A stretch of 64,000 bases of DNA from Bacillus sp. S/N-304-OC-R1 (GCF_019749375.1 NZ_JACWFE010000004.1:186001-250000); one strand, 5' to 3'. Positions 15,799-25,138 are shown, numbered from the stretch's first letter. The notes: generated by a model not told the origin, from the letters alone. Program-made: numbers and translations.

Positions 15799-17082
15799 TT
15801 ATATACTTTTGAAATAGAGTTGAGCAAAGTCAATACCGTTAATTAGAGTGACGTTATGATCATTAGCTAATACTTCGCAATCATTCGTAAATCCATCAGC
15901 AAGTGATATAAGAATTTTTTGGACAACATTAGAGTCTTCTAAGTTAAGGTTTTTTTCCATATTTACTAATTGATGAACGCCTGTTGCATCAGTTAAATTT
16001 TTATGCTTTTTAATTTGGATACAATAAGAAAGAGTAATAGACTTTGGTTCAAATGGAGTTGAAACGGGTATTTCCTTTGAACATAATAAGTCAATATCCC
16101 CACCTTTTCGGTCATAGGAATTCGATTTAAGGATATAGAATCCATTATCTCTCATAAATTTTTTTACTAGTTTTTCGAAATCACTAGGTGTAAGATTACG
16201 GACGGTTTTGACCCACTCCTCATAAAGTGAATGTTCAATTCGCTGCAGCTTTTGCGGCAGGGGATGAGGCTCTGATAATTCCGCTTTATCGTTTTCATTA
16301 ATAATTTCTTCTATTGCTAGTTTGAAATCACGATTTCTAACAAAGTTGATTGGACCAGAATAAGCGATCGATTTCAGCAGTCTTTTTATAATAAAAGGGG
16401 CGAGAGGGGAATCATAGTGTACCTCTTGAATGCTGTTTGGATCAATATGTATGATATGACGATAATCATTTGTATTTTCTAAAGGATCTCCGAATTCATA
16501 GCAAACGTGTGAATTTGGATCTTTCTTTGCCGTTGCAATTATAAAATGATGGTGATTCGGTTGTTTTGGAATGACAATTGTATCTCCTTCTTTGATATAG
16601 AGCATTTTGCTTAGCACATTCCATTGCTTTTGAGCCGTTTCAAAAGATCCTTTTGTTACGTTCTGGTAGCTGTTAATAAAATCCTCCATCCCCTGATACA
16701 GAGAAAATTCCTGAGAATATCCCCATCCTTGTCTGACCCTGCCTTTTAACAGTTCGTTGTATAGAAGTTCTCGGTCTGCAGCATTTTGTCTAAAAACAAT
16801 ACAATTAGGCTCTTCTTCAAATCTAGTTCCATATAGTTCTCTGAAGGAAACTACTGGCCCGCCGAGTTTTACCTCTACTTGAAGCTGTGAAAGAAGGTCT
16901 TTTAAGTCAATATTTCCTTTATAATCATCCCAGTAACCGCGGCTTAGAATGGATTCTACGTGCATTGGTGCAGAAAGTACTTTTTCTTTCAGGAAAAGGA
17001 TACTGCCTTGATCATTTCCATAGCTTACAAGGAATTTATCAGCCCCTTGCTGAGCTTCTATTTTCATATTTTTTAAGTTCAA
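15799..17082 (-). CDS. Mrr-like restriction endonuclease
   Basis: 427 aa. The C-terminal ~130 residues form an Mrr_cat-type PD-(D/E)xK nuclease: LTPSDFEKLVKKFMRDNGF opens the fold, GGDIDL supplies the catalytic Asp, and YCIQIKKHK gives the Q-x-K variant active site typical of Mrr, followed by DATGVHQLV. The N-terminal ~290 residues are not recognised; they contain GDTIVIPKQPNHHHFIIATA, a β-rich module that could bind modified DNA. Probably a type IV enzyme cutting methylated foreign DNA. The TTG start overlaps the TGA of the upstream zinc-ribbon gene (TTGA), with GAAGGAG 10 nt upstream, so the two are translationally coupled. Confidence 0.8.
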   Translation of the reverse strand: MNLKNMKIEAQQGADKFLVSYGNDQGSILFLKEKVLSAPMHVESILSRGYWDDYKGNIDLKDLLSQLQVEVKLGGPVVSFRELYGTRFEEEPNCIVFRQNAADRELLYNELLKGRVRQGWGYSQEFSLYQGMEDFINSYQNVTKGSFETAQKQWNVLSKMLYIKEGDTIVIPKQPNHHHFIIATAKKDPNSHVCYEFGDPLENTNDYRHIIHIDPNSIQEVHYDSPLAPFIIKRLLKSIAYSGPINFVRNRDFKLAIEEIINENDKAELSEPHPLPQKLQRIEHSLYEEWVKTVRNLTPSDFEKLVKKFMRDNGFYILKSNSYDRKGGDIDLLCSKEIPVSTPFEPKSITLSYCIQIKKHKNLTDATGVHQLVNMEKNLNLEDSNVVQKILISLADGFTNDCEVLANDHNVTLINGIDFAQLYFKSI

Positions 17083-17282
17083 AGATATTCTTCTCCTTCA
17101 TTTTCATTAATTTTTTCATAATAGCCGCATGACTGCATACAAATCCATGCAGAGAAACTATTTACTATAGCTGATTCATCTTCGAAATTAATTTCTTCAT
17201 ATGCATCTTCTATCATTAGAGACCCACATTTTATACAAGTTTTTATATTGATTCCTCCTAGTCCATTAACATATAAATCCAT
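17079..17282 (-). CDS. Small zinc-ribbon protein coupled to the Mrr-like gene
   Basis: A short acidic protein with two Cys pairs, CIKCGSLM and CMQSCGYY, spaced about 36 residues apart: a zinc-ribbon layout. The ATG at 17282 has no ribosome binding site. AGGAGG (17254-17259) lies 7 nt upstream of an ATA codon at 17246, which would give an N-terminus of KTCIKCGS directly at the zinc motif; initiation at ATA is possible but rare. The stop overlaps the start of the Mrr-like gene by 3 nt. It could be a specificity or regulatory partner of the nuclease; this is inference from coupling only. Confidence 0.6.
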   Translation of the reverse strand: MDLYVNGLGGINIKTCIKCGSLMIEDAYEEINFEDESAIVNSFSAWICMQSCGYYEKINENEGEEYL

Positions 17283-17464
17283 AATAACAATAATTAATGT
17301 AAATTCGAATATAAAAGTAATATTTATTAGGACCACAGTGACAGTATGTAAGATAAATAGTTGTGTTGATTTCAGGTGAAATTTTTCGATTGCATCCGCT
17401 ATAAGTGCTATAATGGTTCAGTAATATATGACTATTATTGATTGCAGGAGGTTTATGAAAGAAA

Positions 17465-18133
17465 ATGGTCTCACGTACTAAGGTTTTTTACTTTATTTTT
17501 GCTCTCATGATTTCCGCTTTTATGTTGTCTGGTTGTGGTTCACAGGCAGAAAAGGGGAAAACAGCAGAAGACTCTGCAAACAAAACTGCTGAAAATTATC
17601 CGGAGTCTGTTAAAGAAAACCCTATTGTAACAATCACAATGGAGAATGGAAATGAAATTGAGCTTGAGTTATACCCGAAGACAGCGCCAAATACAGTTGC
17701 AAATTTTGTCTCTTTAGTTGAAAAGGGGTATTATGATGGCCTCATCTTTCACCGAGTGATCCCTGATTTCATGATTCAAGGTGGAGATCCTGAAGGAAAT
17801 GGTACAGGCGGTCCGGGATATTCAATTAAAGGTGAATTTTCGTCCAACGGTTTTGATAATAACATCAAACATGAGCGCGGCGTTATTTCAATGGCCCGGG
17901 CACAAGATCCGAATTCCGCTGGTTCGCAATTTTTTATTATGGTCAATGATACACCAAGTCTAGATGGGGACTATGCCGCTTTCGGAAAAGTAACCAAAGG
18001 AATCGAAACGGTCGACGCTATTGTCTCAGTTGAACGCGATGGTATGGACAAGCCTCTGCAAGATCAGAAAATGAAATCTGTCAAAGTAGATACGAAAGGC
18101 TTCAATTATCCTGATCCAGAAAAAGCTCAATAA
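17465..18133 (+). CDS. Cyclophilin-type peptidyl-prolyl isomerase lipoprotein
   Basis: 222 aa. Signal peptide with lipobox LSGC (MISAFMLSGCGSQ), a short acidic linker, then a complete cyclophilin domain (residues ~55-215): LELYPKTAPNTVANFVSL, FHRVIPDFMIQGGDPEGNG (catalytic Arg in FHRV), GSQFFIMV and YAAFGKVTKG. It should catalyse prolyl isomerisation in secreted proteins at the membrane-wall interface. The AGGAGG site is 13 nt before the ATG, longer than usual, and an ATG closer to it opens only an 8-codon frame that overlaps the start. A terminator follows. Confidence 0.92.
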   Translation: MVSRTKVFYFIFALMISAFMLSGCGSQAEKGKTAEDSANKTAENYPESVKENPIVTITMENGNEIELELYPKTAPNTVANFVSLVEKGYYDGLIFHRVIPDFMIQGGDPEGNGTGGPGYSIKGEFSSNGFDNNIKHERGVISMARAQDPNSAGSQFFIMVNDTPSLDGDYAAFGKVTKGIETVDAIVSVERDGMDKPLQDQKMKSVKVDTKGFNYPDPEKAQ

Positions 18134-18213
18134 TCCTATAATAAAAGGATGCACATGTATCGTAAGTAGTTCCGTTTCGGTGGAGAAACATACCGAATCG
18201 TATGCTAATTAGC

Positions 18214-18246
18214 AGACCAAATCGCATATGATTTGGTCTATTTTAT
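18214..18246 (+). terminator. Intrinsic terminator of the cyclophilin gene
   Basis: Perfect 10-bp stem AGACCAAATC / GATTTGGTCT, then ATTTTAT. Confidence 0.85.
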
Positions 18247-18410
18247 ATCAATGATATGAGGCTTTACTATTTTAATCAGTAAGCAAAATCGCAATCTAGA
18301 CAATTGTTGTTGTTAACTTACGAATTACCATGTTATTTCATATGGTATTTACTATATTGATTTTTTTACTTAAGTAGGTAATAGATGTCTTTTTTGAGTA
18401 ACCAGAGATA

Positions 18411-18610
18411 CTTAAAATAAGCGGATATTTTCCGGTTAGATAGCTGAATAGAGCTCGGTTCGGGGTATTTAAGCGGAAGTTTTCCGATTAAGCAAAGCAA
18501 TCTTACTCATTTTCACGTTTTTCGAGTCAATAGTCGGAATCTTTCCGTCTATTTAAGATATTTTCAGTGCTATTTCATAATTAAGGGAAATTTCTCCACT
18601 TATTTTTTAG
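18411..18610. repeat. Dispersed ~190-bp intergenic element, copy 2
   Basis: Colinear with 6760-6950. Sub-unit cores TTTTCCGG (18428), TTTTCCGA (18480), CTTTCCGT (18541) and TTTCTCCA (18591) are spaced 52, 61 and 50 bp, almost the same as in copy 1. Shared strings include ATATTTTCCGGTTA-like and GCGGAAGTTTTCCG-like segments. It lies between the convergent cyclophilin and uvsE genes. Confidence 0.7.
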
Positions 18611-18644
18611 CGGCTAATGAACTTGTACAGCTTCTCCTAAAACA

Positions 18645-18691
18645 GAACACAAAAGCTTCGAATAAAAATCCCAAGATTTTGTGTTCTTTTT
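18645..18691. terminator. Hairpin with T-run before uvsE 3' end
   Basis: AGAACACAAAA / TTTTGTGTTCT arms enclose about 20 nt and are followed by TTTTTAT on the + strand. No + strand gene is evident directly upstream; the remaining stretch 18692-18831 holds nothing supported. Confidence 0.5.
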
Positions 18692-18831
18692 ATACTGTTA
18701 TTACTTGTTCTATCAATGCTACGAAATATTATAATATTTATGCTGTGGATTTAGATTTTCTCCACGTTATCGGAACTACTTACATGTACCGTGCATCCGT
18801 TAATTTTCTAATACTGCCTGTCACTGTGTCC

Positions 18832-19785
18832 CTACCATTCTACAGAAGAACTCGTTATTCGCTTAATCCCTCTAATGGCAGCGACTTCCTCAACCAGCCT
18901 CTGCATAGCAAGGTTTTTCTGCTTTGCTTCTATCATAATGTCAAAGTCCTGACCTAGCTCCTTTGCCATTTTCAAAAAAGGAAGCACAAATTCCAAGGAA
19001 ACAAAATCAGCATGTGAACGGTAGGCTTGGTCTGACTTTGGGGAAGAAATGTGAACTTTTGGGACCATATTAAAGGTTGTCCAAGTGTTAAAGATACGCT
19101 GTAAATAATGGTCGAGCTCAACATCACCTTTATTCGCCATGAAGTGATGATAATCGAGAACCATTGGGATGCTTTCCTGTTCGCAAGTGATCAATGTTTC
19201 ATGAACATCATAAGTCTTATCATCATTTTCCAGTGTCATTCGCTTCTTTATTTCCACAGGCAACGTTTTAAGATTTTGATGAAATCGAGTTAACGTTTCT
19301 TTTTTGTCCCCATAGCTCCCGCCGATATGAATATTGATTAATCCTGTGTCATGGACATTCATCGCCTGCAGCATTTTATAATGGTATTCCATATCCTTCA
19401 CTGCATTCATCGTCACTTCATCCCTTGGACTTGTGAAAAGGGTGTATTGAGAAGGATGGAAGCTTACTCGAAGGTTATTTTGCTTGATTAGCTGTCCTAA
19501 CTCTGTCCATTCCTTTTTAAAAGGAGTGATGAAATCCCACATCACTTCCGGATGGGTAGCCAGGGGAACGAGTGCGCTTGAAAATCGGTATACTTCAATT
19601 TCATGTGCAATGTTGTAGTATAGAATTCTTTTTGAGTGGTGCAAATTTAGGGCAGTAATGGATTTAAGCTTTTCCATTCGTTCATTTTTAGGTAGTGCTG
19701 AATAGCGTGCAAACGTTAACGTCTTGGAGGGGCTTGCATCCCATAAATCTAGTGCGTGTGCGACATAGCCGAAACGAATTTTCAT
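18832..19785 (-). CDS. uvsE: UV damage endonuclease UvsE
   Basis: 317 aa, full length for UVDE. A TIM-barrel enzyme that nicks DNA 5' of UV photoproducts and starts alternative excision repair. Family marks: RFGYVAHALD at the N-terminus, LNLHHSKRILYYNIAH, RVSFHPSQYTLF, INIHIGGSYGDK, LENDDKTYDV, VLDYHHF, PKVHISSPK and DIMIEAKQKNLA. These provide the metal-binding His/Glu/Asp set. ATG start. Monocistronic; in spore formers such enzymes support spore UV survival. Confidence 0.93.
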   Translation of the reverse strand: MKIRFGYVAHALDLWDASPSKTLTFARYSALPKNERMEKLKSITALNLHHSKRILYYNIAHEIEVYRFSSALVPLATHPEVMWDFITPFKKEWTELGQLIKQNNLRVSFHPSQYTLFTSPRDEVTMNAVKDMEYHYKMLQAMNVHDTGLINIHIGGSYGDKKETLTRFHQNLKTLPVEIKKRMTLENDDKTYDVHETLITCEQESIPMVLDYHHFMANKGDVELDHYLQRIFNTWTTFNMVPKVHISSPKSDQAYRSHADFVSLEFVLPFLKMAKELGQDFDIMIEAKQKNLAMQRLVEEVAAIRGIKRITSSSVEW

Positions 19786-20192
19786 CTTATTTTCCTTTAA
19801 TCATACGAATTTTTTTTGAATCACATTGAGTGATTATCTGTATATTTATCATAACGATTTAGGATTTTCAAGGATATGATTGTTTCGTTTTATGTAATGG
19901 AGTTTTTGGCCTTAATAATACAAGGGTCATTTTTTGTGGGCAATCATTGAAATGTATTTAAACTAGGTGGTGTCACTCTAAATAGGGAGAGAAATTTAGT
20001 TTCATAAGTAGTGAACTTTGTGGAAGGGTAAAATTGCAGAAAAAGATGTTGAAATAAGAGAAAATCCGTGGTAAATTTATATAGATACACATTGTATACT
20101 TTAAATAGAATATATTATCCCTATTTTAATTATACAATATAGTTTTTCGGAAATCAACCCTTATTTTATAATTTCTTTAAGGAGTGTTTGCT
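19786..20192. other. Intergenic between divergent uvsE and helD
   Basis: 407 bp, AT-rich, no gene supported. TTGTAT (about 20092) and TATTAT (about 20113) about 15 bp apart are a weak candidate promoter for helD. Nothing else stands out. Confidence 0.35.
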
Positions 20193-22529
20193 ATGAATTC
20201 AGAATTTCGTCAGGAGCAAAAAAGAGTGGACAGTGTAATGGAGACCATTACAGAGCGAATAGACAGATTGGCGGAAGAAACTTCTCGGCGCCGGCACGAA
20301 GTCGTCAATATACGCAAACACTTTTGGGATGAAATCAAGGTAAATATTGATACGTTCGATGATTATCTTGAGACCATTATTGGCTTGAGGCAAGAGGCTC
20401 AAGCTTTGTCAGTTAGCCAAAGCACACATCGGCATGCATCTAATAAATTGTCCACGCTGCGCCGTATGAAGGAATCTCCCTACTTTGGCAAAATTGATTT
20501 CATTGAAGAAGGAAGTTCAGCTATTGAACAAATATATATTGGAATTTCTACGCTGACAGATAAGAGTGGCGATGAAATTCTGATCTACGACTGGAGGGCG
20601 CCGGTTTCAAGCGTCTACTACGATTACCAGCCTGGGCCGGCTAAATATGTTACCCCTGGTGGCGTAATTGAAGGCGAATTAGAGAAAAAGTGGCAATATT
20701 TGATCCGTGGTGGCGTTCTTCAATCGATGTTCGATACGAGTCTCACGATTGGAGATGAGATTTTACAGCAGGTTCTGGGCAAAGGGACTGACAAGTATAT
20801 GCACAATATTGTAGCTACCATCCAACAAGAGCAAAACCGGATTATTCGACATGATCGTGGGAAGCTCCTTATTGTTCATGGTGCAGCTGGCAGCGGCAAG
20901 ACATCAGCAGCCTTGCAGCGGATTGCTTATTTGCTTTACAAATATCGAGACAGCTTGAATGCGGAGCAAATTATATTATTTTCGCCGAATTCGATGTTTA
21001 ACAGTTATGTGTCCAATGTGTTGCCGGAGCTCGGCGAAGAGAATATGCAGCAGGTCACTTTTCAAGAATATTTGGATCATCGGTTAAGTAATGAATTTCA
21101 AGTGGAAAATCCCTATGACCAATTGGAATATGTGTTAACTGCAGCGAATACTCCTTCGTACAAAACAAGGGTTACGAGCATCCGATTCAAAGCATCTGTT
21201 CGATACTTTGAGTGCATCAAATCATACAGGAGCTCACTTGAGCGCTCAGGCATGATATTTAAAGACATTCATTTCAGAGGAAAACCAATTGTAACTGCAG
21301 GGCAAATCTCAGACAGATTTTATAGCAGCGACACCTCACTCCGTTTTCATAACAGACTTGAAAAATTACAGGAATGGCTATTGCGGGTGATTAAGGAAGC
21401 TGAAAAGGTAGAACGGATAAAGCCGTGGGTACAGGAAGAAATCGAGTTTCTCAGCAATGAAGAATATCATAAGGCGCGAAAATACTTAATAGAAAAACGC
21501 GGCTTTAAAAAGGAAACACTAGAAAATTACGAAATGGAGCAAAAAGCACTTTCCCAATTGATTGTTGCGCGGAAATGGAAGCCTTTGCGAAAACGAATCC
21601 GTGAGTTTGGTTTTGTCGATATGAAGGGGATGTATAGGCAGCTTTTTGCTGATTCCATGCAGATCAACGAGTGGATTGAAGGAGAAACGCCAGCGGAGTG
21701 GGCAGATATTTGCGAATCGACAATGGAATGGCTAGATGAAGGGAAACTATCTTACGAAGATGCTACTCCTTTTTTACTTTTAAAAGAGCTTATTCTTGGA
21801 TTTCAGACGAACAACGCGATTAGACACATAATTGTGGACGAAGCGCAAGATTATTCACCATTTCAATTTGAGTTTCTTAAGCGTTTATTTCCTTCGGCTA
21901 GGATGACTGTGCTAGGAGACTTTAATCAGGCGATTTTCGCACATGCAAGCGAGATGGTTGATTTTCAAACACTAACCGGCTTATACGGACAAGATGAAAC
22001 AGAAGTCATCAACATGACACGCAGCTACCGTTCTACGAAACCGATTATTGAATTCACACGCAGATTAGTGCCTAACGGTGAAGGGATTATTCCTTTCGAA
22101 CGGGAAGGAAATCCTCCGGTGTTAAAAGTATTGGCAGATCATGAAGAGTTGCATAGATGTATTACAGGCAAAGTCGAAGAATTACGAAGTCAGGGGTTCA
22201 ATAGTATTGCGATCATATGCAAATCAGCTCAAGAAAGTCAAAGAGCATACGAAGGGTTGTCTCATATTGATGATATTAAGCTGATGAAAACTGGTTCGAC
22301 CGAATATGAACAAGGTGTTGTTATCATTCCTTCATACTTGTCAAAAGGCATCGAATTCGACGCTGTCATCGTTTATGACGCATCGAAGGAAGTATATGGG
22401 GATGAGAGCCTGCGTAGAGTTTTCTACACAGTTTGCACGAGAGCCATGCATGAATTGCAGCTTTACAGTATTGGTGAACCAAGTCTTTTTTTGGAAAGAG
22501 TTTTACGTGAAGGTTATATTCGAGTATGA
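20193..22529 (+). CDS. helD: RNA polymerase recycling factor HelD
   Basis: 778 aa, UvrD/Rep superfamily 1. The N-terminal ~100 residues are a charged coiled coil (QEQKRVDSVMETITERIDRL) that in HelD enters the RNA polymerase secondary channel. Walker A HGAAGSGKTSAA at ~229, DEAQDYSPFQFEF (Walker B) at ~548, NMTRSYRST and SKGIEFDAVIVYDA at ~716 complete the ATPase. HelD removes stalled polymerase from DNA and, in some species, gives rifampicin tolerance. ATG 20193 was chosen for AAGGAGTG upstream, not GTG 20184. Monocistronic with a terminator. Confidence 0.92.
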   Translation: MNSEFRQEQKRVDSVMETITERIDRLAEETSRRRHEVVNIRKHFWDEIKVNIDTFDDYLETIIGLRQEAQALSVSQSTHRHASNKLSTLRRMKESPYFGKIDFIEEGSSAIEQIYIGISTLTDKSGDEILIYDWRAPVSSVYYDYQPGPAKYVTPGGVIEGELEKKWQYLIRGGVLQSMFDTSLTIGDEILQQVLGKGTDKYMHNIVATIQQEQNRIIRHDRGKLLIVHGAAGSGKTSAALQRIAYLLYKYRDSLNAEQIILFSPNSMFNSYVSNVLPELGEENMQQVTFQEYLDHRLSNEFQVENPYDQLEYVLTAANTPSYKTRVTSIRFKASVRYFECIKSYRSSLERSGMIFKDIHFRGKPIVTAGQISDRFYSSDTSLRFHNRLEKLQEWLLRVIKEAEKVERIKPWVQEEIEFLSNEEYHKARKYLIEKRGFKKETLENYEMEQKALSQLIVARKWKPLRKRIREFGFVDMKGMYRQLFADSMQINEWIEGETPAEWADICESTMEWLDEGKLSYEDATPFLLLKELILGFQTNNAIRHIIVDEAQDYSPFQFEFLKRLFPSARMTVLGDFNQAIFAHASEMVDFQTLTGLYGQDETEVINMTRSYRSTKPIIEFTRRLVPNGEGIIPFEREGNPPVLKVLADHEELHRCITGKVEELRSQGFNSIAIICKSAQESQRAYEGLSHIDDIKLMKTGSTEYEQGVVIIPSYLSKGIEFDAVIVYDASKEVYGDESLRRVFYTVCTRAMHELQLYSIGEPSLFLERVLREGYIRV

Positions 22530-22542
22530 CTTCACTACAGGG

Positions 22543-22593
22543 ATACAGTCCTCCACTTCATTTTACAGATGAGGTTGGGACTGTATTTTTTTA
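22543..22593 (+). terminator. Intrinsic terminator of helD
   Basis: ATACAGTCC / GGACTGTAT arms with a 26-nt loop, followed by TTTTTTTATTTT. Confidence 0.75.
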
Positions 22594-22625
22594 TTTTGAT
22601 AAAAATGAGCTTCTCTATAGATTAC

Positions 22626-22820
22626 TTAGATTTTTTTGCTGTTGCTTTTAGTCCTTTTGAGTAACAAGCGGAATTGCTCTTGTTTCTCTGACTTGGTCAT
22701 GAATTGACCTGCGAATCCCGTGACCAATACCATAACAATCGACTTGGGCATCATGATGTACCTTGATCCACTCGGCGAAATGCCCTCCACGACTTGAATT
22801 AAAATGGGTGCATATTTCAT
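22626..22820 (-). CDS. Possible small protein, 64 aa
   Basis: Not recognised. MKYAPILIQVVEGISPSG at the N-terminus, a hydrophobic middle (SIVMVLVTGFAGQF) and a basic tail. GGAAGGG is only 1-2 nt before the ATG, too close for good initiation. It may be a fragment; it lies directly beside the first tandem array. Confidence 0.25.
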   Translation of the reverse strand: MKYAPILIQVVEGISPSGSRYIMMPKSIVMVLVTGFAGQFMTKSEKQEQFRLLLKRTKSNSKKI

Positions 22821-22832
22821 ACCCTTCCGAAG

Positions 22833-23092
22833 GAAAAAAGCAGATAGCGGAAAAAGAGCGTGGGCTTAATTGCCTGTTAAGAGAGAAAAAAGCAGATAGC
22901 GGTAAAAGAAAGGGGGCTTAATTGCCCGGACAGAGAGAAAAAAACTGATAGCGGTAAAAGAGAGGTGGCTTAATTGCCCGTTCAGAGAGAAAAAAGCAGA
23001 TAGCGGTAAAAGAGAGTTGGCTTAATTATCCGTTCAGAAAGAAAAAAGCAGATAGCGGTAAAAGAGAGGGAGCTTTATTACCCGTGCGAAGA
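22833..23092. repeat. Tandem array A, five 52-bp units
   Basis: Units begin with GAAAAAAGCAGATAGCGG at 22833, 22885, 22937, 22989 and 23041, exactly 52 bp apart, with point differences only. Each unit contains a GGGCTTAATTGCCC-type short inverted repeat. No open frame is conserved through the units and there are no spacers, so it is not a CRISPR. It lies between convergent helD and the MscS gene. Confidence 0.92.
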
Positions 23093-23302
23093 AAAAATGA
23101 GTTTTTTGGGGGTCAAGAGATTTAACTGTTTTCAGTACTTCTTGCCAAGAGTTTTTTTCCTCTCTATCTGTAATAGACATAATTGGGCTCCTTTCCATAT
23201 ATGACATATACAGTTTTTTCCGTATGGAGTGTAAAAATTATGGTAAATACTTCATATTAAACTCTTCTAGATAATAGGTTTATTTTTAATCAGGTCTATT
23301 TT

Positions 23303-23552
23303 ATTGGACAGGAACATGGGATAGGCAATGGAGCTTGTCCGATATTTGGTTTATTGGACAGGAACAGGTGAAAATCGATGGAGGTTGTCCGATATCCGGT
23401 TTTATTGGACAGGAACAGGGGGGAATCAATGGGTCTTGTCCGATATCCGGTTTTATTGGACAAGAGCAGGGGGAAATCAATGGAGCTTGTCCGATATCCG
23501 GTTTTATTGGACAGGAGCAGAGGGAAATCAACGGAGCTTGTCCGATATCTGT
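23303..23552. repeat. Tandem array B, five 50-51-bp units
   Basis: TTATTGGACA starts units at about 23301, 23351, 23402, 23453 and 23504. Each unit has GGACA…TTGTCC arms about 25 nt apart and a GATATCCGG palindromic core. Open frames run through it on both strands in several phases, as expected for a repeat whose unit is a multiple of three (51), and none has a ribosome binding site. The sequence is unrelated to array A, 210 bp away. Confidence 0.92.
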
Positions 23553-23605
23553 GTTTATCGAACCGCCTTTTAATAAGATCGAATCTTGGCATAACGTCTT
23601 GAAAT

Positions 23606-23643
23606 GAAAAAGTCTGTTACAATCTAGTTGTAAACAGACTTTC
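23606..23643 (-). terminator. Intrinsic terminator of the MscS gene
   Basis: AAGTCTGTT / AACAGACTT arms with one bulge and TTTTTCATTTC on the minus strand. Nearly the same sequence as the terminator at 25331-25369, at the other side of the MscS gene region. Confidence 0.75.
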
Positions 23644-23677
23644 TTCTACGCTAGGGGGGAAGTACCCTCTTTTTGCT

Positions 23678-24946
23678 TTAATTATCCATTTCTCGGACAA
23701 TCGTATCTCTATTAGTTCCTTCCACAATCCCTTTTAAATCATGCCCAGAAGGGTTTTGGAATAAGCGAAGACCAAACTCTTGCGCTATGGCAAATAGGTG
23801 ATCAAATATATCGGATTGGACCGTTTCATATACGGCCCAGCGCACATCATTAGTAAAAGCGTATATTTCTAGCGGCAGCCCATTTTCAGTGGGGGCGAGC
23901 TGTCTGACCATTAATGACATGTTCTGATTGATTCCGGGATGATTTCTAAGATAATTACTGATATACGCCCTAAATACGCCAATATTCGTGAGAGCTCTGC
24001 CGTTTACTGGATTGCTGCGATTGATATCATTCATGGAATTAAACTCTGCAATTTCTCGTTCCCTGGTATTGATATAATCCGTCAGATAGTGGATCGACTT
24101 ATATTTCTCAATCATTTCATCGGTACAAAATGAAATACTATTTTTATCAATAAATAATGCACGTTTAATTCTTCGTCCTCCAGATGTTTGCATGCCTCTC
24201 CAGTTCTTGAATGAATCGGATATTAAAGCATAGCTTGGAACCATCGTAATCGTTTTATCGAAATTTTGCACCTTGACTGTGTTCAATGAAATTTCGATGA
24301 TATCCCCATCGGCTCCGTATTTCGGCATTTCGATCCAGTCGCCAACACGCACCATATCATTGGCTGCTAATTGTATTCCTGCAACAAGGCCTAATAACGC
24401 ATCTTTAAAAACGAGCAGAAATACAGCAGAGAGGGCGCCGATCCCGCTTAAAAGAATAAACGGACTTTCACCCATCAGATTCGCTATAACTAAGATGAAT
24501 CCAAGGATGATGACAACCATTTTTGAAACCTGAATATACCCTTTAATTGGCTTTTCCTTCGATATTTCATATGTTTGATAAATATCGTTAATTGCATTTA
24601 ATAAGCTATTGATGACCCATAAACCGACAATGATTAAATAAGCAATCGCGCTTTTTTCGAAAAAACCCTGATAGGTTGGAAAATTGGATGCAAAGTGATA
24701 AATGATTATCGCCGGAACAAAATGGGATAACTTATGAAATACCTTTTGTTCTAGGAGCATATTGTCCCACTGGTATTTGTTATTTCGAACGATATGAGAA
24801 ATGATTCTAATAACAACCTTTTTCGTGATGAAGTTCGCGACAATACAAATAGCCGCAATAAAAAGAACATTAATGATAATCGTAAGATACTCGGCTATCG
24901 TTGGTTGCAAGTCGAATTTTAAAATAAAATTTCTAATGAATTTCAT
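23678..24946 (-). CDS. MscS/YbdG-type mechanosensitive channel
   Basis: 422 aa. About five N-terminal membrane helices (residues ~18-42, 72-90, 98-118, 143-160, 165-190) precede the MscS pore helix (LLSGIGALSAVFLLVFKDAL) and the β-domain VRVGDWIEMPKYGADGDIIEI with the ITMVPSYALISDSFKNW segment. A long cytoplasmic domain with an insertion follows, as in YbdG-like channels. It opens on membrane tension to release solutes at hypo-osmotic shock. ATG start. Convergent with helD across the two repeat arrays. Confidence 0.9.
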   Translation of the reverse strand: MKFIRNFILKFDLQPTIAEYLTIIINVLFIAAICIVANFITKKVVIRIISHIVRNNKYQWDNMLLEQKVFHKLSHFVPAIIIYHFASNFPTYQGFFEKSAIAYLIIVGLWVINSLLNAINDIYQTYEISKEKPIKGYIQVSKMVVIILGFILVIANLMGESPFILLSGIGALSAVFLLVFKDALLGLVAGIQLAANDMVRVGDWIEMPKYGADGDIIEISLNTVKVQNFDKTITMVPSYALISDSFKNWRGMQTSGGRRIKRALFIDKNSISFCTDEMIEKYKSIHYLTDYINTREREIAEFNSMNDINRSNPVNGRALTNIGVFRAYISNYLRNHPGINQNMSLMVRQLAPTENGLPLEIYAFTNDVRWAVYETVQSDIFDHLFAIAQEFGLRLFQNPSGHDLKGIVEGTNRDTIVREMDN

Positions 24947-25138
24947 CTATTTCCTCCGTAATTATGTAAAAAATCTCAGCCTTGATATGTAGAGTTCCTA
25001 ATATTTATTATATCAGAGTAAACTGGTCTTTACTTTTACAAAAGTAATACGATGAAATGACAAAATAGAACTGCCATTTACAAAAATATTTATATATAAT
25101 GAATGAAAACATATTTCACTAAAATTAGAGGATCTTAT

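Noticed and set aside
22833..23552. Regular repeats suggesting a CRISPR array
   Set aside because: Units are contiguous with no unique spacers, two different repeat types, and no cas genes.
23296..23607. Several overlapping open frames of 70-98 codons in array B
   Set aside because: They arise because the unit is 51 bp (a multiple of three); no ribosome binding sites, and frames exist on both strands.
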